DNA of 64,000 nt, taken from Sphingomonas leidyi. Its GTDB lineage: Bacteria; Pseudomonadota; Alphaproteobacteria; Sphingomonadales; Sphingomonadaceae. Shown in pieces: positions 1 to 9,200 of this stretch. A model generated the notes under the pieces. It saw nothing but the letters and a program-made list of their open reading frames with translations. It searched no databases and was not told where the DNA came from. The stretch lies in assembly GCF_011761945.1 (NCBI RefSeq), contig NZ_JAASQV010000001.1, positions 620,001 to 684,000 of the forward strand, read 5' to 3'. Position numbers and translations under genes: made by a program. Every line of letters begins with the position of its first letter. Position 1 is the first letter of the stretch.

Positions 1-1
1 C

Positions 2-328
2 GGCCGGGCCATGCTCGACAGGCTCGGCGAGCGGCCGGGGGCGGAGGCGTTCCGCCTCGCCACTTCCGAACTGATGATGGCGGCGATGCGCGATCCGGCG
101 CTTGCGCCCTTCGCTGCGCAACTGCGCTATCTGCGCGGGCGCACCTCGCGGCTGTTCCTGCAGGCGATGATCGGTCGCGACCGGCCGGTCGGCGCGCTCG
201 ACGCGGCGATCTTCTCGAGCTTCGCGATCGGACAGGGCAATGCGCACCGGGGCCTGCCCGACGACGAGCGCCAGGCGGCGAGCCTGGCCGAGACCGAGGC
301 GCTGCTCTCCTTCCTGCGCGGCGGCTGA
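2..328 (+). CDS. TetR-family regulator, C-terminal part (5' end outside window)
   Basis: The frame is open at the left edge, so only the C-terminal ligand-binding half is visible (about 108 residues). It is helical and Ala/Leu/Arg-rich, with a pattern (RLATSELMMAAMRDPALAPF...) typical of the TetR C-terminal domain. The DNA-binding helix-turn-helix would lie upstream and cannot be checked. The transporter starting about 40 bp downstream on the same strand could be co-transcribed. The family call is by resemblance only. Confidence 0.55.
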   Translation, partial: GRAMLDRLGERPGAEAFRLATSELMMAAMRDPALAPFAAQLRYLRGRTSRLFLQAMIGRDRPVGALDAAIFSSFAIGQGNAHRGLPDDERQAASLAETEALLSFLRGG

Positions 329-368
329 CGGTCGCATATTTGTCATCCCCCTGGGCCAGAGGGGATTG

Positions 369-1712
369 GTGAGCGGGGATATCCGATCGAGTCGAACCGA
401 GCGGCTGAGCCGGGTGGACCTGTTCGCCTTCTCCTCTCCGGTCATCCTGTTCCAGGCGATCGAGCTTGCCTGGCGAACCTATCTTCCCGCCTTCTTTGCC
501 GCGACGCTGGGGCTGCCGATCGCGGCGGTGGGCATGCTGCTGCTTGCCGCGCGGCTGTTCGACGGGTTGATCGATCCGTGCATCGGCTGGGCAAGCGATC
601 GGTTCCCGACGCGCTTCGGCCTGCGCCGGCCATGGATGGTGATGGGAGCGCCGCTGGTCAGCCTGGGCGCGCTCGGGCTGTTCTGGGCGGTGCCCGGCAC
701 CGGCATCGCGACGCTCGCCGCGTGGAGCCTGGTGTTCCATCTCGGCTACACGCTCATCGCCACGCCGCATGGCGGCTGGGGGCTGGAGCTGTCGCGCGAC
801 GCGCATGAGCGGGTGCGGGTGATGGGCGCGAAGATCTGGGTGGCGATGGCGGGAATGATCGTCACCCTGGTGCTGCCGAGCCTGCTCGAGCGCGGTTTCG
901 GCCTGGGGCGGGCGGCGCAGGTGGGGGCGCTGGGCGCGGCGATCGTGCTGCTCGCGCCGATCACTGTATTGCTGGTGCTCCGCCGGATTCGGGAGCCGGA
1001 TGCGCCTTCGACCACGCGCGTGGCCAATCCCTTCGCGCTCTTCGCCGGAATGCTGCGCACGCGGGAGATGCGGCGCATCCTGATCCTCTACGGCCTGGTC
1101 GGCATGGCCGATGCCGCTGCGGCCGGCACCTTCCTGTTCTTCGTCGAGCAGGCGCTCGCGCTGCCCGGCTGGGGTAGCACGCTGATGCTCGTCCAGGGCG
1201 TGGTGCCGCTCGCATTGCTGCCCTTCTGGGCGCGGATGAGCCGGCGGTTCGGCAAGCGGCGGGTGCTGCTCGCCGGCTATGGCTGGCAGGCGCTGGTGGC
1301 GCCGCTGGCGCTGCTGCTGCCCGCGGGCGGGCTGGCGCTCCTGGTCCTTTGGCTGATCGCGCGCAGCCTGGTCTTCGGGGTCGACTACATGCTGCTGCGT
1401 GCGATGGTGGGCGATATCACCCGGCGCGAAGTGGAGCAGGGGCAGCGCTGGGCATCGAGCCGCTATGCGTTGTTCAACGTGACGCTCCGGCTGGCGATGG
1501 GGCTGGGCGTCGCCGCGGCGCTGGGCGCGCTGGGCTGGGCCGGTTTCGCGCCGGACGAGGCCGGGCAGGCGGAAGTCCTGTTCGCGGTGCGCGCCGCCTA
1601 TGCGCTGCCGCCGACGGTCGCGGGGCTCATTGCCTGCGCCTTGCTGTTGCGCGGCGGCGAAGCGCGCCCGGCCGGGCCGGCGGAACGGCCGGGCGCGGCC
1701 CTGGCGGCCTGA
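369..1712 (+). CDS. GPH-type (MFS_2) sugar:cation symporter
   Basis: A 447-residue polytopic inner-membrane protein of the glycoside-pentoside-hexuronide:cation symporter family. About twelve hydrophobic segments are visible. The family signature after helix 2 is clear: a D-P-x-x-G stretch, then SDR and an R-x-G-x-R-R-P loop (IDPCIGWASDR then RFGLRRPW). I chose the GTG start at 369 because the hydrophobic N-terminus follows directly and the longer frame from 240 overlaps the upstream gene in a poorly conserved way. It probably imports a sugar or oligosaccharide released by the neighbouring receptor/hydrolase genes; the substrate is not visible in the sequence. Confidence 0.8.
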   Translation: MSGDIRSSRTERLSRVDLFAFSSPVILFQAIELAWRTYLPAFFAATLGLPIAAVGMLLLAARLFDGLIDPCIGWASDRFPTRFGLRRPWMVMGAPLVSLGALGLFWAVPGTGIATLAAWSLVFHLGYTLIATPHGGWGLELSRDAHERVRVMGAKIWVAMAGMIVTLVLPSLLERGFGLGRAAQVGALGAAIVLLAPITVLLVLRRIREPDAPSTTRVANPFALFAGMLRTREMRRILILYGLVGMADAAAAGTFLFFVEQALALPGWGSTLMLVQGVVPLALLPFWARMSRRFGKRRVLLAGYGWQALVAPLALLLPAGGLALLVLWLIARSLVFGVDYMLLRAMVGDITRREVEQGQRWASSRYALFNVTLRLAMGLGVAAALGALGWAGFAPDEAGQAEVLFAVRAAYALPPTVAGLIACALLLRGGEARPAGPAERPGAALAA

Positions 1713-1725
1713 TCCCCAAAGGAAA

Positions 1726-1755
1726 GGGCCGCCGCATCGAATGATGCGACGGCCC
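1726..1755. terminator. Bidirectional hairpin between convergent genes
   Basis: A 13-bp stem with one mismatch and a 4-nt GAAT loop (arms GGGCCGCCGCATC and GATGCGACGGCCC) lies exactly in the 62-bp gap between the convergent symporter and TonB receptor genes. There is no long T tract on either side, so it is a probable rather than certain factor-independent terminator. Confidence 0.6.
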
Positions 1756-1774
1756 CTAGTGGTCGCGGAGGCGA

Positions 1775-4645
1775 TCAGAGTTTCAGGCGCGCGCCGAACA
1801 GGATCGTGCGGCCGAAATGATTATACTCGTAGTTCCGGTTCGCGGCCGTGTCGGTGTAGCGGTCGCGATAGGCGTCGGTGAGGTTGGTGCCCTCGACCGA
1901 CAGCTCGATCCAGTCGGTGAGCTTGTAGCGGACCGAGGCGTCGACATTGGTGATCGCATTATAGCCTTCAAACACGTTGCCGGTGCCCGAGCCGGCATCG
2001 ACATAGGGCCCGCGATAGCTGACCGAGGCGCGCGCGCTGAACTTCTTGTCCTCATAATAGAGCGTCGCGTTGAACGCCTTTTTCGACACGCCGTAGAGCG
2101 TCGAGGTGAAGGGCCGGTTCGGCAGCGTCAGCGAGCCGTTGGCGTTCACCGCCGTGGCCGGGGCGGACTGGCTGTAGGTCGCGGTCGAATCGATGAAGGT
2201 CGCGTTCGCGATGCCGCCGAAATTCTTCAGGAACCCCGGCAGGAAGCGGAACGGAGCCTGCACCGCGATCTCTATGCCCTTGAGCGAGGCTCCGGTGCCG
2301 TTGACCGTGGTCACCACGGTCCAGATCGGCTGGGCCTGCTGCGCGGGGTTGAGGAAGGCCGGCGACGAGGCGGAGAGCACGGAGGCGGGGAGGCCGGTCG
2401 AAGTGAAGGTCTGGCCGGTCAGCGTGGCGCTGACCGGGAAGCTCTTCACGTCCTTCTTGAACACTGCGACCGAGAAGATCGACTGCGGGGCGAAATACCA
2501 TTCGGCCGCAAGGTCATAGGCGGTGGCGCGATAGGGATCGAGGTTCGGGTTGCCGAACGAGACCCGGTAGTTGAAGCCGTCGGCCGAGCCGCCCGGCGTC
2601 AGGCTGCCCAGCGTCGGTCGCGTCATCACATCGGCGATGGCGCCGCGCAGGATGATCTTGTCGGTCGGGAACAGCGCGATGTTCATCGACGGCAGCCAGT
2701 CGTCATAGGTGCGCTCGAAGGTGACCGGCAGCGTCCCGTTGATGCCGGTCGAGCTCTGGCGGGTCGATGCATAGCGCATGCCGGCGTTGAGCGCGTAGCG
2801 CAGGCCGAGCAGCTCGCCCTTGGCGTCGAACTGCAGATAGCCGCCCTTCACTTCCTCGGTCACGCTGCGATTGTTGCCCACGTCGAGCAGCAGCGGGCGG
2901 TTGTAGAGGCCGGTATAGGCTGCCGCCGCGTCGATATTGGCGATCACCCAGCTCGTCGTGGTGCCTGCCGGCTGGCCGGCCTTGCCCAGGTTGACCAGCT
3001 CGGTCAGCGCCGGCGTGGCCTGGAAGCCGTACACTGCCGTCGGGCCGAAGGCCGAGGTGGGCGAGCAGGTGATCGTCTTGAGCACCAGATCGAGGCCGCC
3101 ATTGCCGCACACCGCGGTGTCGCGCTGGAACGCCTTCACGTCATAGTCGAAGCGGCGGTACATCGCGCCGGACTTGATCTGGAAGCCCTCGGCCACGTCC
3201 CATTCGGTGCGCAGCTGGGCGGTACGGAACTTGTTGGTGACATTGGACGGGCGATCACGGATCTCGGCGAGCTGGAAGTTCGCCGGATCGGTCACGCTGG
3301 TGCCGAAGCTGAGCACCGGGCTGCGCATGTTGGTGTAGTCGTAGCGATAATTCTGCGCATCGCGGTCGTCGAGGACGATGGTGGTCTCGACCGGGATGTC
3401 GGCGTTCGACTTGGAGAGGCCGCCGAGCAGCGTGAAGCGGAAGCTGTCGCCCAGCTGCTGGTCCCAGGTGCCGCCGATCTGGTAGAATTCGGTGTCCGAC
3501 TTGCGCAGATAATGCTCGGTGCGCACCCAGGCGTCGTTGAGCGTCGCCGAGATCATGTTGTTGTTGCCGTCGTAGACCGGATTGACGACATTGATCGAGC
3601 GCTCGTTCGAGCGCAGCAGCACCTCGAGCCACTTCTCCTCGCGCGTTTCCTTGAATCGCGAATAGAGGCCGTCGATCGAGATCTTGGTCGCGTCGCTCGG
3701 TGCCCATTGCACGCTGCCGGTGAGGCCCAGGCGCTCGCGATCGTGGCGGACGCTGCCGTAGCGCGGGATGCGCGGATGGAAGGCGAGCGCGGCCTTCGAG
3801 CAGACCGCGCTGGGGACATAGGTGCCGCCCGAATTCGCCGTGGTCCAGCAATTGGTGCCGTCGACCTGATCGAACGTCGCCTGCGCCCAGCGTACCGAGT
3901 TGTTGCCGAGCTCGAGATTGTCGGTCTTCGAATAGGCGCCCGAGACCGCGACGCCGAAGGTGCCGCTGGGCGACTTCCACGAGACCAGGCCGGCGACGCG
4001 CGGCCCCCAGTTCTTCGAGAGGTCGTTATAGCTGCCCTGAACCGATCCCACGAAAGTGAAACCGGCCTTGCCGGCGAGCGGATTGCCGGTGTTCAGATCG
4101 ACCACCGCGCCGAGCGAGCCCTCGTCGAGCGATGCCTCTGCGGTCTTGTGGACGACCAGCGAGCTGAACAGCTCGGAAGCGAACACGTTGAAGTCGAACG
4201 CGCGGTCGCGATTGGCCGAGGCGCCGTCGGTTGACGTGGCGACCGTCTCGAGCCCGTTGACCCGGACGCGCGTGAACTGGGCGCCGAGGCCGCGGACGGT
4301 GATCGCGCGGCCTTCGCCTGCGTCGCGCTGGATCGAGATGCCCGGGATGCGCTGGAGCGATTCCGCGAGATTCTGGTCCGGGAACTTGGCGATGTCCTCG
4401 GCGACGACTGCGTCGACCGACGATACCGAGGCGCGCTTCACGTTGAGCGCCTTGTCGAGCGATTGGCGGAAACCGGTGACAACAATGGCGCCGTCGCTGG
4501 TCTGATCCTGTTCCTGCACGCCGGTATCGGCCGGTGCGGCGGGCATATCCTGCGCCAGCGCCGGGGTTGCGATGCCCGCACCGGCGATCACGGCCAGCGA
4601 AACGCCGGCGCACCACAGATTCCGCCTCAAAATCCCCTTACGCAT
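1775..4645 (-). CDS. TonB-dependent receptor, Xanthomonas/Caulobacter type
   Basis: A 956-residue outer-membrane receptor. Start ATG 4645 gives a cleavable signal peptide (MRKGILRRNLWCAGVSLAVI...ALAQ) and has GGGAGA upstream; the frame extends 20 codons further but without a signal sequence. After the signal comes a TonB-box-like IVVTGFRQSL, then the plug (AEDIAKFPDQNLAESLQRIPGISI, VRGLG), then a long beta-barrel with many aromatic and Asn/Thr alternations. Family knowledge: such receptors carry oligosaccharides across the outer membrane in sphingomonads and Caulobacter. Its position beside the LamG-like protein, the DUF885 hydrolase and the uronate genes suggests a poly- or oligouronide ligand; this is inference. 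Confidence 0.9.
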   Translation of the reverse strand: MRKGILRRNLWCAGVSLAVIAGAGIATPALAQDMPAAPADTGVQEQDQTSDGAIVVTGFRQSLDKALNVKRASVSSVDAVVAEDIAKFPDQNLAESLQRIPGISIQRDAGEGRAITVRGLGAQFTRVRVNGLETVATSTDGASANRDRAFDFNVFASELFSSLVVHKTAEASLDEGSLGAVVDLNTGNPLAGKAGFTFVGSVQGSYNDLSKNWGPRVAGLVSWKSPSGTFGVAVSGAYSKTDNLELGNNSVRWAQATFDQVDGTNCWTTANSGGTYVPSAVCSKAALAFHPRIPRYGSVRHDRERLGLTGSVQWAPSDATKISIDGLYSRFKETREEKWLEVLLRSNERSINVVNPVYDGNNNMISATLNDAWVRTEHYLRKSDTEFYQIGGTWDQQLGDSFRFTLLGGLSKSNADIPVETTIVLDDRDAQNYRYDYTNMRSPVLSFGTSVTDPANFQLAEIRDRPSNVTNKFRTAQLRTEWDVAEGFQIKSGAMYRRFDYDVKAFQRDTAVCGNGGLDLVLKTITCSPTSAFGPTAVYGFQATPALTELVNLGKAGQPAGTTTSWVIANIDAAAAYTGLYNRPLLLDVGNNRSVTEEVKGGYLQFDAKGELLGLRYALNAGMRYASTRQSSTGINGTLPVTFERTYDDWLPSMNIALFPTDKIILRGAIADVMTRPTLGSLTPGGSADGFNYRVSFGNPNLDPYRATAYDLAAEWYFAPQSIFSVAVFKKDVKSFPVSATLTGQTFTSTGLPASVLSASSPAFLNPAQQAQPIWTVVTTVNGTGASLKGIEIAVQAPFRFLPGFLKNFGGIANATFIDSTATYSQSAPATAVNANGSLTLPNRPFTSTLYGVSKKAFNATLYYEDKKFSARASVSYRGPYVDAGSGTGNVFEGYNAITNVDASVRYKLTDWIELSVEGTNLTDAYRDRYTDTAANRNYEYNHFGRTILFGARLKL

Positions 4646-4759
4646 CCCAATTCTCCCATGGTCAGTGTTTCCGGGGCCGCACCGTCTTCGCGGCTCGCCC
4701 GGCATTTCGGCCGGCTTGCGCCAGCTCTCTGTTGCTTCCTGGCCGGCTCTCGCCCGCCG

Positions 4760-6244
4760 CTATGCGATCATCGCGAAGCGTCTGCGCCCGTCGGCGAGCA
4801 GCCTGCGATGGAATTTCCTGAGCGATTCCGGTCCGTTGCGCTGCGCGATGGACCCCAGACGGGTCAGCCCGAGCCAAGTGAGCGCCTCCGCGGCGCGCAT
4901 GGCGGGCTCAATGCAGATTCGCTCGATATCCTGCGCCATCGGCGCGAAATAAGCCGCCTCTCCCTGCAATGTCGCGAGCTTGCTGCTCGTCTGTGCCAGT
5001 GTTTCTTGTCCGATATGGACACCGGTGTCAACCAGTCCGCGGCCAATCCGGAACAGCAGCCAGTGCAAATGGCCGAGAAGGGCATGGTCGTCGCCCGCGA
5101 ATGCGCCCCGGGCCGCCATCAGCTGCTCGGCATAGATCGCCCAGCCCTCGGCGAAGGCGGGGGCATATTCGATGCGCAGCGGATGCGGCTCCGACGCCGC
5201 CTCGATGGGCAGCTGGATCATGTGCCCGGGCAACAGCTCGTGATGGACGACGGCCGGCAGCGTCCAGGAAGGGCGATCGCGGATGCGCGCGAGGTCGGGG
5301 AAATAGGCGCCCGCCATGCCGGGGGCGGGGATGGTGCGATAGCCCTGCTTGCCCTCAGCCTCCTCCTGTGGGGGCATCCGCAACGCCGACACGTTCAGGC
5401 ATTCGGGCGGCAGCGGGCCGAACAGCGCGGGCAGGTGCGGGCGGGCGGCGGCCAGCGTGGCGTTCATGTCGGCCACCGCGCGGTTCCGCCCGGCATCGTC
5501 GTCGCTGTAGAGGAAGCGGCGATCCTTGAACGCCGCGCTGATCCGGGCGCCGACGGTGCCCTGGGCATGGCCCAGGCGCTTGAGCACGGCATCGGCGCGC
5601 GCCGTGAGCGCTTCCGCCACGGCGAGCATCTGGCGATGCGCTTCGGCCGGGGCGATGGCGGCGCCGTAATGGCGCTCGAGCAGGAGGGCGAAATAGCGGG
5701 CGCCGCCGGGAAAGCGGCTGGTGCCGGGCTCCTTCGGCGCACGCGGGGCGAGGTCGGCAAGCAGCCGGGCCTGCCCGGCAAGCGCCGCCGCGGCGGGACC
5801 CGTCGCCTTGCCCGCTGCGGCGATGATGCCGGAGCGGGTCCTTTCGAGCAGCGGCGCCGGAAGGACCACGCCGTACCGGGCATCCGCGGCGATCTGCGCG
5901 TTCTCGGCTTCGATGCGCTGGGCGTCGGGTGCCTTTTCGCGCCAGGCGCCGGCATTGGGGGCGATGACATAGGGTGAGCGGCCCAGCCGGCCCACAGGCA
6001 GGCTGCGGAGCAGCTCGGCATCGACGGCGAGGCCGGCGCGCACCGTCTCCAGATCGATCCGGGCCGAGGGCGAGAGCGACGCGGGATCGAAGCCCTTCAG
6101 CCGCGCGCGCCTGGCGGCGGGCGTGTCGAGCTTCGCCAGGCCGTCGAGCGCTGCGCGAAGATCGGCATCGCGGTTCGGCACGGCCAGTGCGGCGCGGGGA
6201 AGCGCGGCGACACTGGCGGCGGCGAGGAATTGACGGCGGTGCAT
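4760..6244 (-). CDS. DUF885-family secreted metallohydrolase
   Basis: A 494-residue protein starting MHRRQFLAAASVAAL, a Tat-type or ordinary signal with an RRQFL motif. It has the DUF885 hallmark HHELLPGH at residues 334-341, a gluzincin-like HExxH variant, and EGWAIYAEQ at 366-374, which would supply the third zinc ligand. The family is peptidase-like, and many members are annotated as uncharacterised. The start lies 14 bp after the stop of the LamG-like gene, so the two are likely one transcript, which makes this the second step of the same periplasmic process. The substrate is unknown; linkage to carbohydrate use is by context only. Confidence 0.8.
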   Translation of the reverse strand: MHRRQFLAAASVAALPRAALAVPNRDADLRAALDGLAKLDTPAARRARLKGFDPASLSPSARIDLETVRAGLAVDAELLRSLPVGRLGRSPYVIAPNAGAWREKAPDAQRIEAENAQIAADARYGVVLPAPLLERTRSGIIAAAGKATGPAAAALAGQARLLADLAPRAPKEPGTSRFPGGARYFALLLERHYGAAIAPAEAHRQMLAVAEALTARADAVLKRLGHAQGTVGARISAAFKDRRFLYSDDDAGRNRAVADMNATLAAARPHLPALFGPLPPECLNVSALRMPPQEEAEGKQGYRTIPAPGMAGAYFPDLARIRDRPSWTLPAVVHHELLPGHMIQLPIEAASEPHPLRIEYAPAFAEGWAIYAEQLMAARGAFAGDDHALLGHLHWLLFRIGRGLVDTGVHIGQETLAQTSSKLATLQGEAAYFAPMAQDIERICIEPAMRAAEALTWLGLTRLGSIAQRNGPESLRKFHRRLLADGRRRFAMIA

Positions 6245-6258
6245 CGCGGCTCTCCGGT

Positions 6259-9200
6259 TCAGCGGGGCAGCTGCACCACATTGTTGAGCCGGGTCACTTC
6301 GGGGGCATTGCCGGGAAGCGCCACGCGGATGCGCGCCGCCCCCTTGGGGAGGTTGAGCTTCACGGTCGTGGCTCTGGGGACGAGGTCGAGCGGGGCGGCG
6401 AGGGCCGGGATCGGAGCGGTGGCGAGCGCCTTGCCCGCCGTGTCCTCGATCGTGAGCGTGCCGCCGGCCACATCCTGCGCGCCGAGGCTGTGGACGGTAA
6501 CCGCCAGCTTGCCGCCCTTCACCACCACATCGTCGCTGCCGATGCCGAGGTCCGGGCGCGTGGCGACATCCTCGCCCGGCGTCTTCAGGGTGAACGCGAT
6601 CTCGGTCGTCGCATGCGGCGCGAAGGTCACCCGGGTCGCGGCGCTGCGTTCGAGATGGAGCGCGGTGGTGGTGCCGTTTGTCACCATTTCCCATTCGCCG
6701 GCAGTGATATTCCACGTGCGCATCTCGGCGGTCTGCGGGGTGTCGCCGGTGTTGTAGGCGATCACCTTGAAGCGGGTCGGCGTTGCCCCAGGCACCAGGA
6801 TCGCGGTCTTCAGCGCGCCTTCGGGATCGTCGAAGCGCCAGCTCACCGCATTGCCCGGCCAGGTCTGGTTGCGGCGGAGCGCGATGCCGCCAAGCCGCTC
6901 GCGCTGGAGGATCTCGTTCGGCTGGTCGACCCGGTCGGACCACCAATGGCCTTCGGTATACATGTATTGGCGCTGCGATTTGTCCGCGATCGCCGCGGCG
7001 TGGAGCGATTCCAGATATCCGGTGTCGCCGGTCGCATCCCATGCGGCCCATTGCTCGAAGGCGCCGCCTTTCTTCGCCTTGTCGGCGAGCGTCTTCGACC
7101 AATCCTTGTCGGCGCCGAGCAGCTTGATCGCGTTCTCGTTGATGTCCTGCACCGAGGCGGGGCCGCTCTTGCCCACCCGGGCAAGGATCGGGGCCAGGTA
7201 TTTCGCCTCGCCGGTGAAGCGATAGGCCGCCCATGCCGCCTGGAGTGGGGTGGAGGCGCCGCCGCCATCGCCGGCGCGCTCGGCATCGGTGCGCCAGTTG
7301 ATCTCGTTCGGCCAGCTCCAATTGCCGTTCGCGTCCTGCTTGCCATGGGCGAGCAGGCCGTCGGTGACGCCGGTGATCAGGCTGCGTGCATCGGGATTGC
7401 CGTTATAGAGGCCGAGCAGCGTCGGCGCGTGGAGGACGACGAAGCTATAGGGCTTCTGCCACTCGAACGGCCCCTCGCGGTACATCTTGCGCGCGCCGTA
7501 CCAGTTGCTCGCGAAGTGGAGATGGCCGGCCGGGTTGGGGAGGATGACGGTCTTGAGCGCCTTCACCGTCGCCATCAGCCGCTCCACTGCGCGCGGCTCG
7601 CCCCAGTTGAGATAGAGCCGCTCGGCATCCGAGTTCATGCCTTCCTCATAGGCGTGGAGCTCGTCGGTGGTGATATGGCCCAGGCCGTTCACCATCATGC
7701 CGTTCTTGTACACCGCCTCGGACAGCGCGCGGAGCGAGCCGTTGATCTTGTCCGGGTCGACGCCCATCAGCGCCAGGCCCGGCCATTGCTGGGTCAGGTC
7801 GGTATCGTCGGAGATGCCGCCGCCGAAATCGCCATAGGGCACCTGGCGATTGTCGATCCACCAGTTCACGAACTGGCGGGTGATCTTCAGGTCCTCGAGC
7901 TGGCGGAAGGCCCAGAGCGGCACGCCGGCGGGGGCTTCCGGCTGTTTGAACGCGGGCAGGTTCTGCGGGCCATAGCTGATGTCCGCCCAATAGCGGCGCC
8001 CTTCGACATGATCGGGATCGACGCGGAGCAGGTCGCTGACGTCCGCGAAGACGCGGGCATACATGGCGGCGCGCTTCGAGGCGGTGTGCTCCTCTACCAG
8101 GAAGCCCCAATTGTCCTTCACCTGGTTGAACCGGTCGGCGACGTGCTCGGGAAGCGCGGCGGCGCGGTCCTTGAAGACCAGGCGGATGTTCATCCCGTCG
8201 AGCGATGCCGGACCGAAATCGGGAGCCGCGGAAGCGATGGCGAGATAGAGGCTGTCGTTGGTAAGGATGCGGTCGCGCAGGTCGAGCCAGAGCGTGCGCG
8301 CCTCGCCGGGGCGGACCGAGACGGACAGGTCGATCATGTCGCGACCCGGCCAGATCGGGTCCTTCACCTTGATGTTCAGCGGGATCAGCCCGTCCCTGCC
8401 GGGCGTCGCCTTGAGCGCGGGAATGTCGATCGCGATGCCGTCGAGCCCGTCGCGGCTGTTCTCCCAGCCATAGTTCCAGGCGCGGGCAAGCGCGCGGCCG
8501 GGGAAGGCGTCGCCGAAGCCCGAGGGGATCAGGATGTGGACGATCGGCATCGCCCCCGCGACATGCGTGGCGGCACCGGTCGAGGTGGCGCTGCCCGCGC
8601 CCGCGGCGGCCGATCCGGCGCCGGGGGGCAAGGCGAGCACGGTGTTGCGCTCGTCGGCGGGATAGCGGCCGCGGATGAAGCGGTTGAGCCCTTCGAGCGC
8701 GGCAAGATCGGCGGAGACCTGGGCATTCACGGTGTAGCCGAGCTTGAAACTGCCCTCGGGCTCCCTGGCGGGGCCGATATCATAGGCCCAGATCTCCTGG
8801 ATCGGCTGCTCCGGCATCATATTGGTGAAGCGGAGCGCGCCGCCCTGTGCCGTGCCTAGGGAAGTGACGCTGCGAACGGCGCCCTGGGGGCGCTTCGCGA
8901 GGTTGCGGAAGCTGGAGCCGTCCGCGCTGTAGTCGAGCGCGCCATAGGCGGCGCCGCGGATCTCGACGCGGTTGAACCGCTCGCCGGCGGGAACGGTCAG
9001 CGTGTAGGTCTTGCCGCCTTCGACATAGACGTTCCAGTCGGGCAGCTCGAAATAATCGTCGCGGCCGGGGAGCCTGGAGCGATTATAGACGCCGGGCCAG
9101 GTCGTCTCGGCGATGCCGTCCACGCCCTTCCACATCCACTCCTTCAGGTCCTTCGCGTCGGCGAACTCGACCTTGCGGACGCCGGTGACCCTGTCGGCGA

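Noticed and set aside
1817..4234. An 805-codon plus-strand open frame
   Set aside because: It lies wholly antisense to the TonB receptor; its translation is Arg/Ala/Gly-rich with no domain, which is typical of shadow frames in high-GC DNA.
5974..8859. A 961-codon plus-strand open frame
   Set aside because: Antisense to the DUF885 and LamG-like genes, low-complexity Arg/Ala/Asp composition and no signal or motif.
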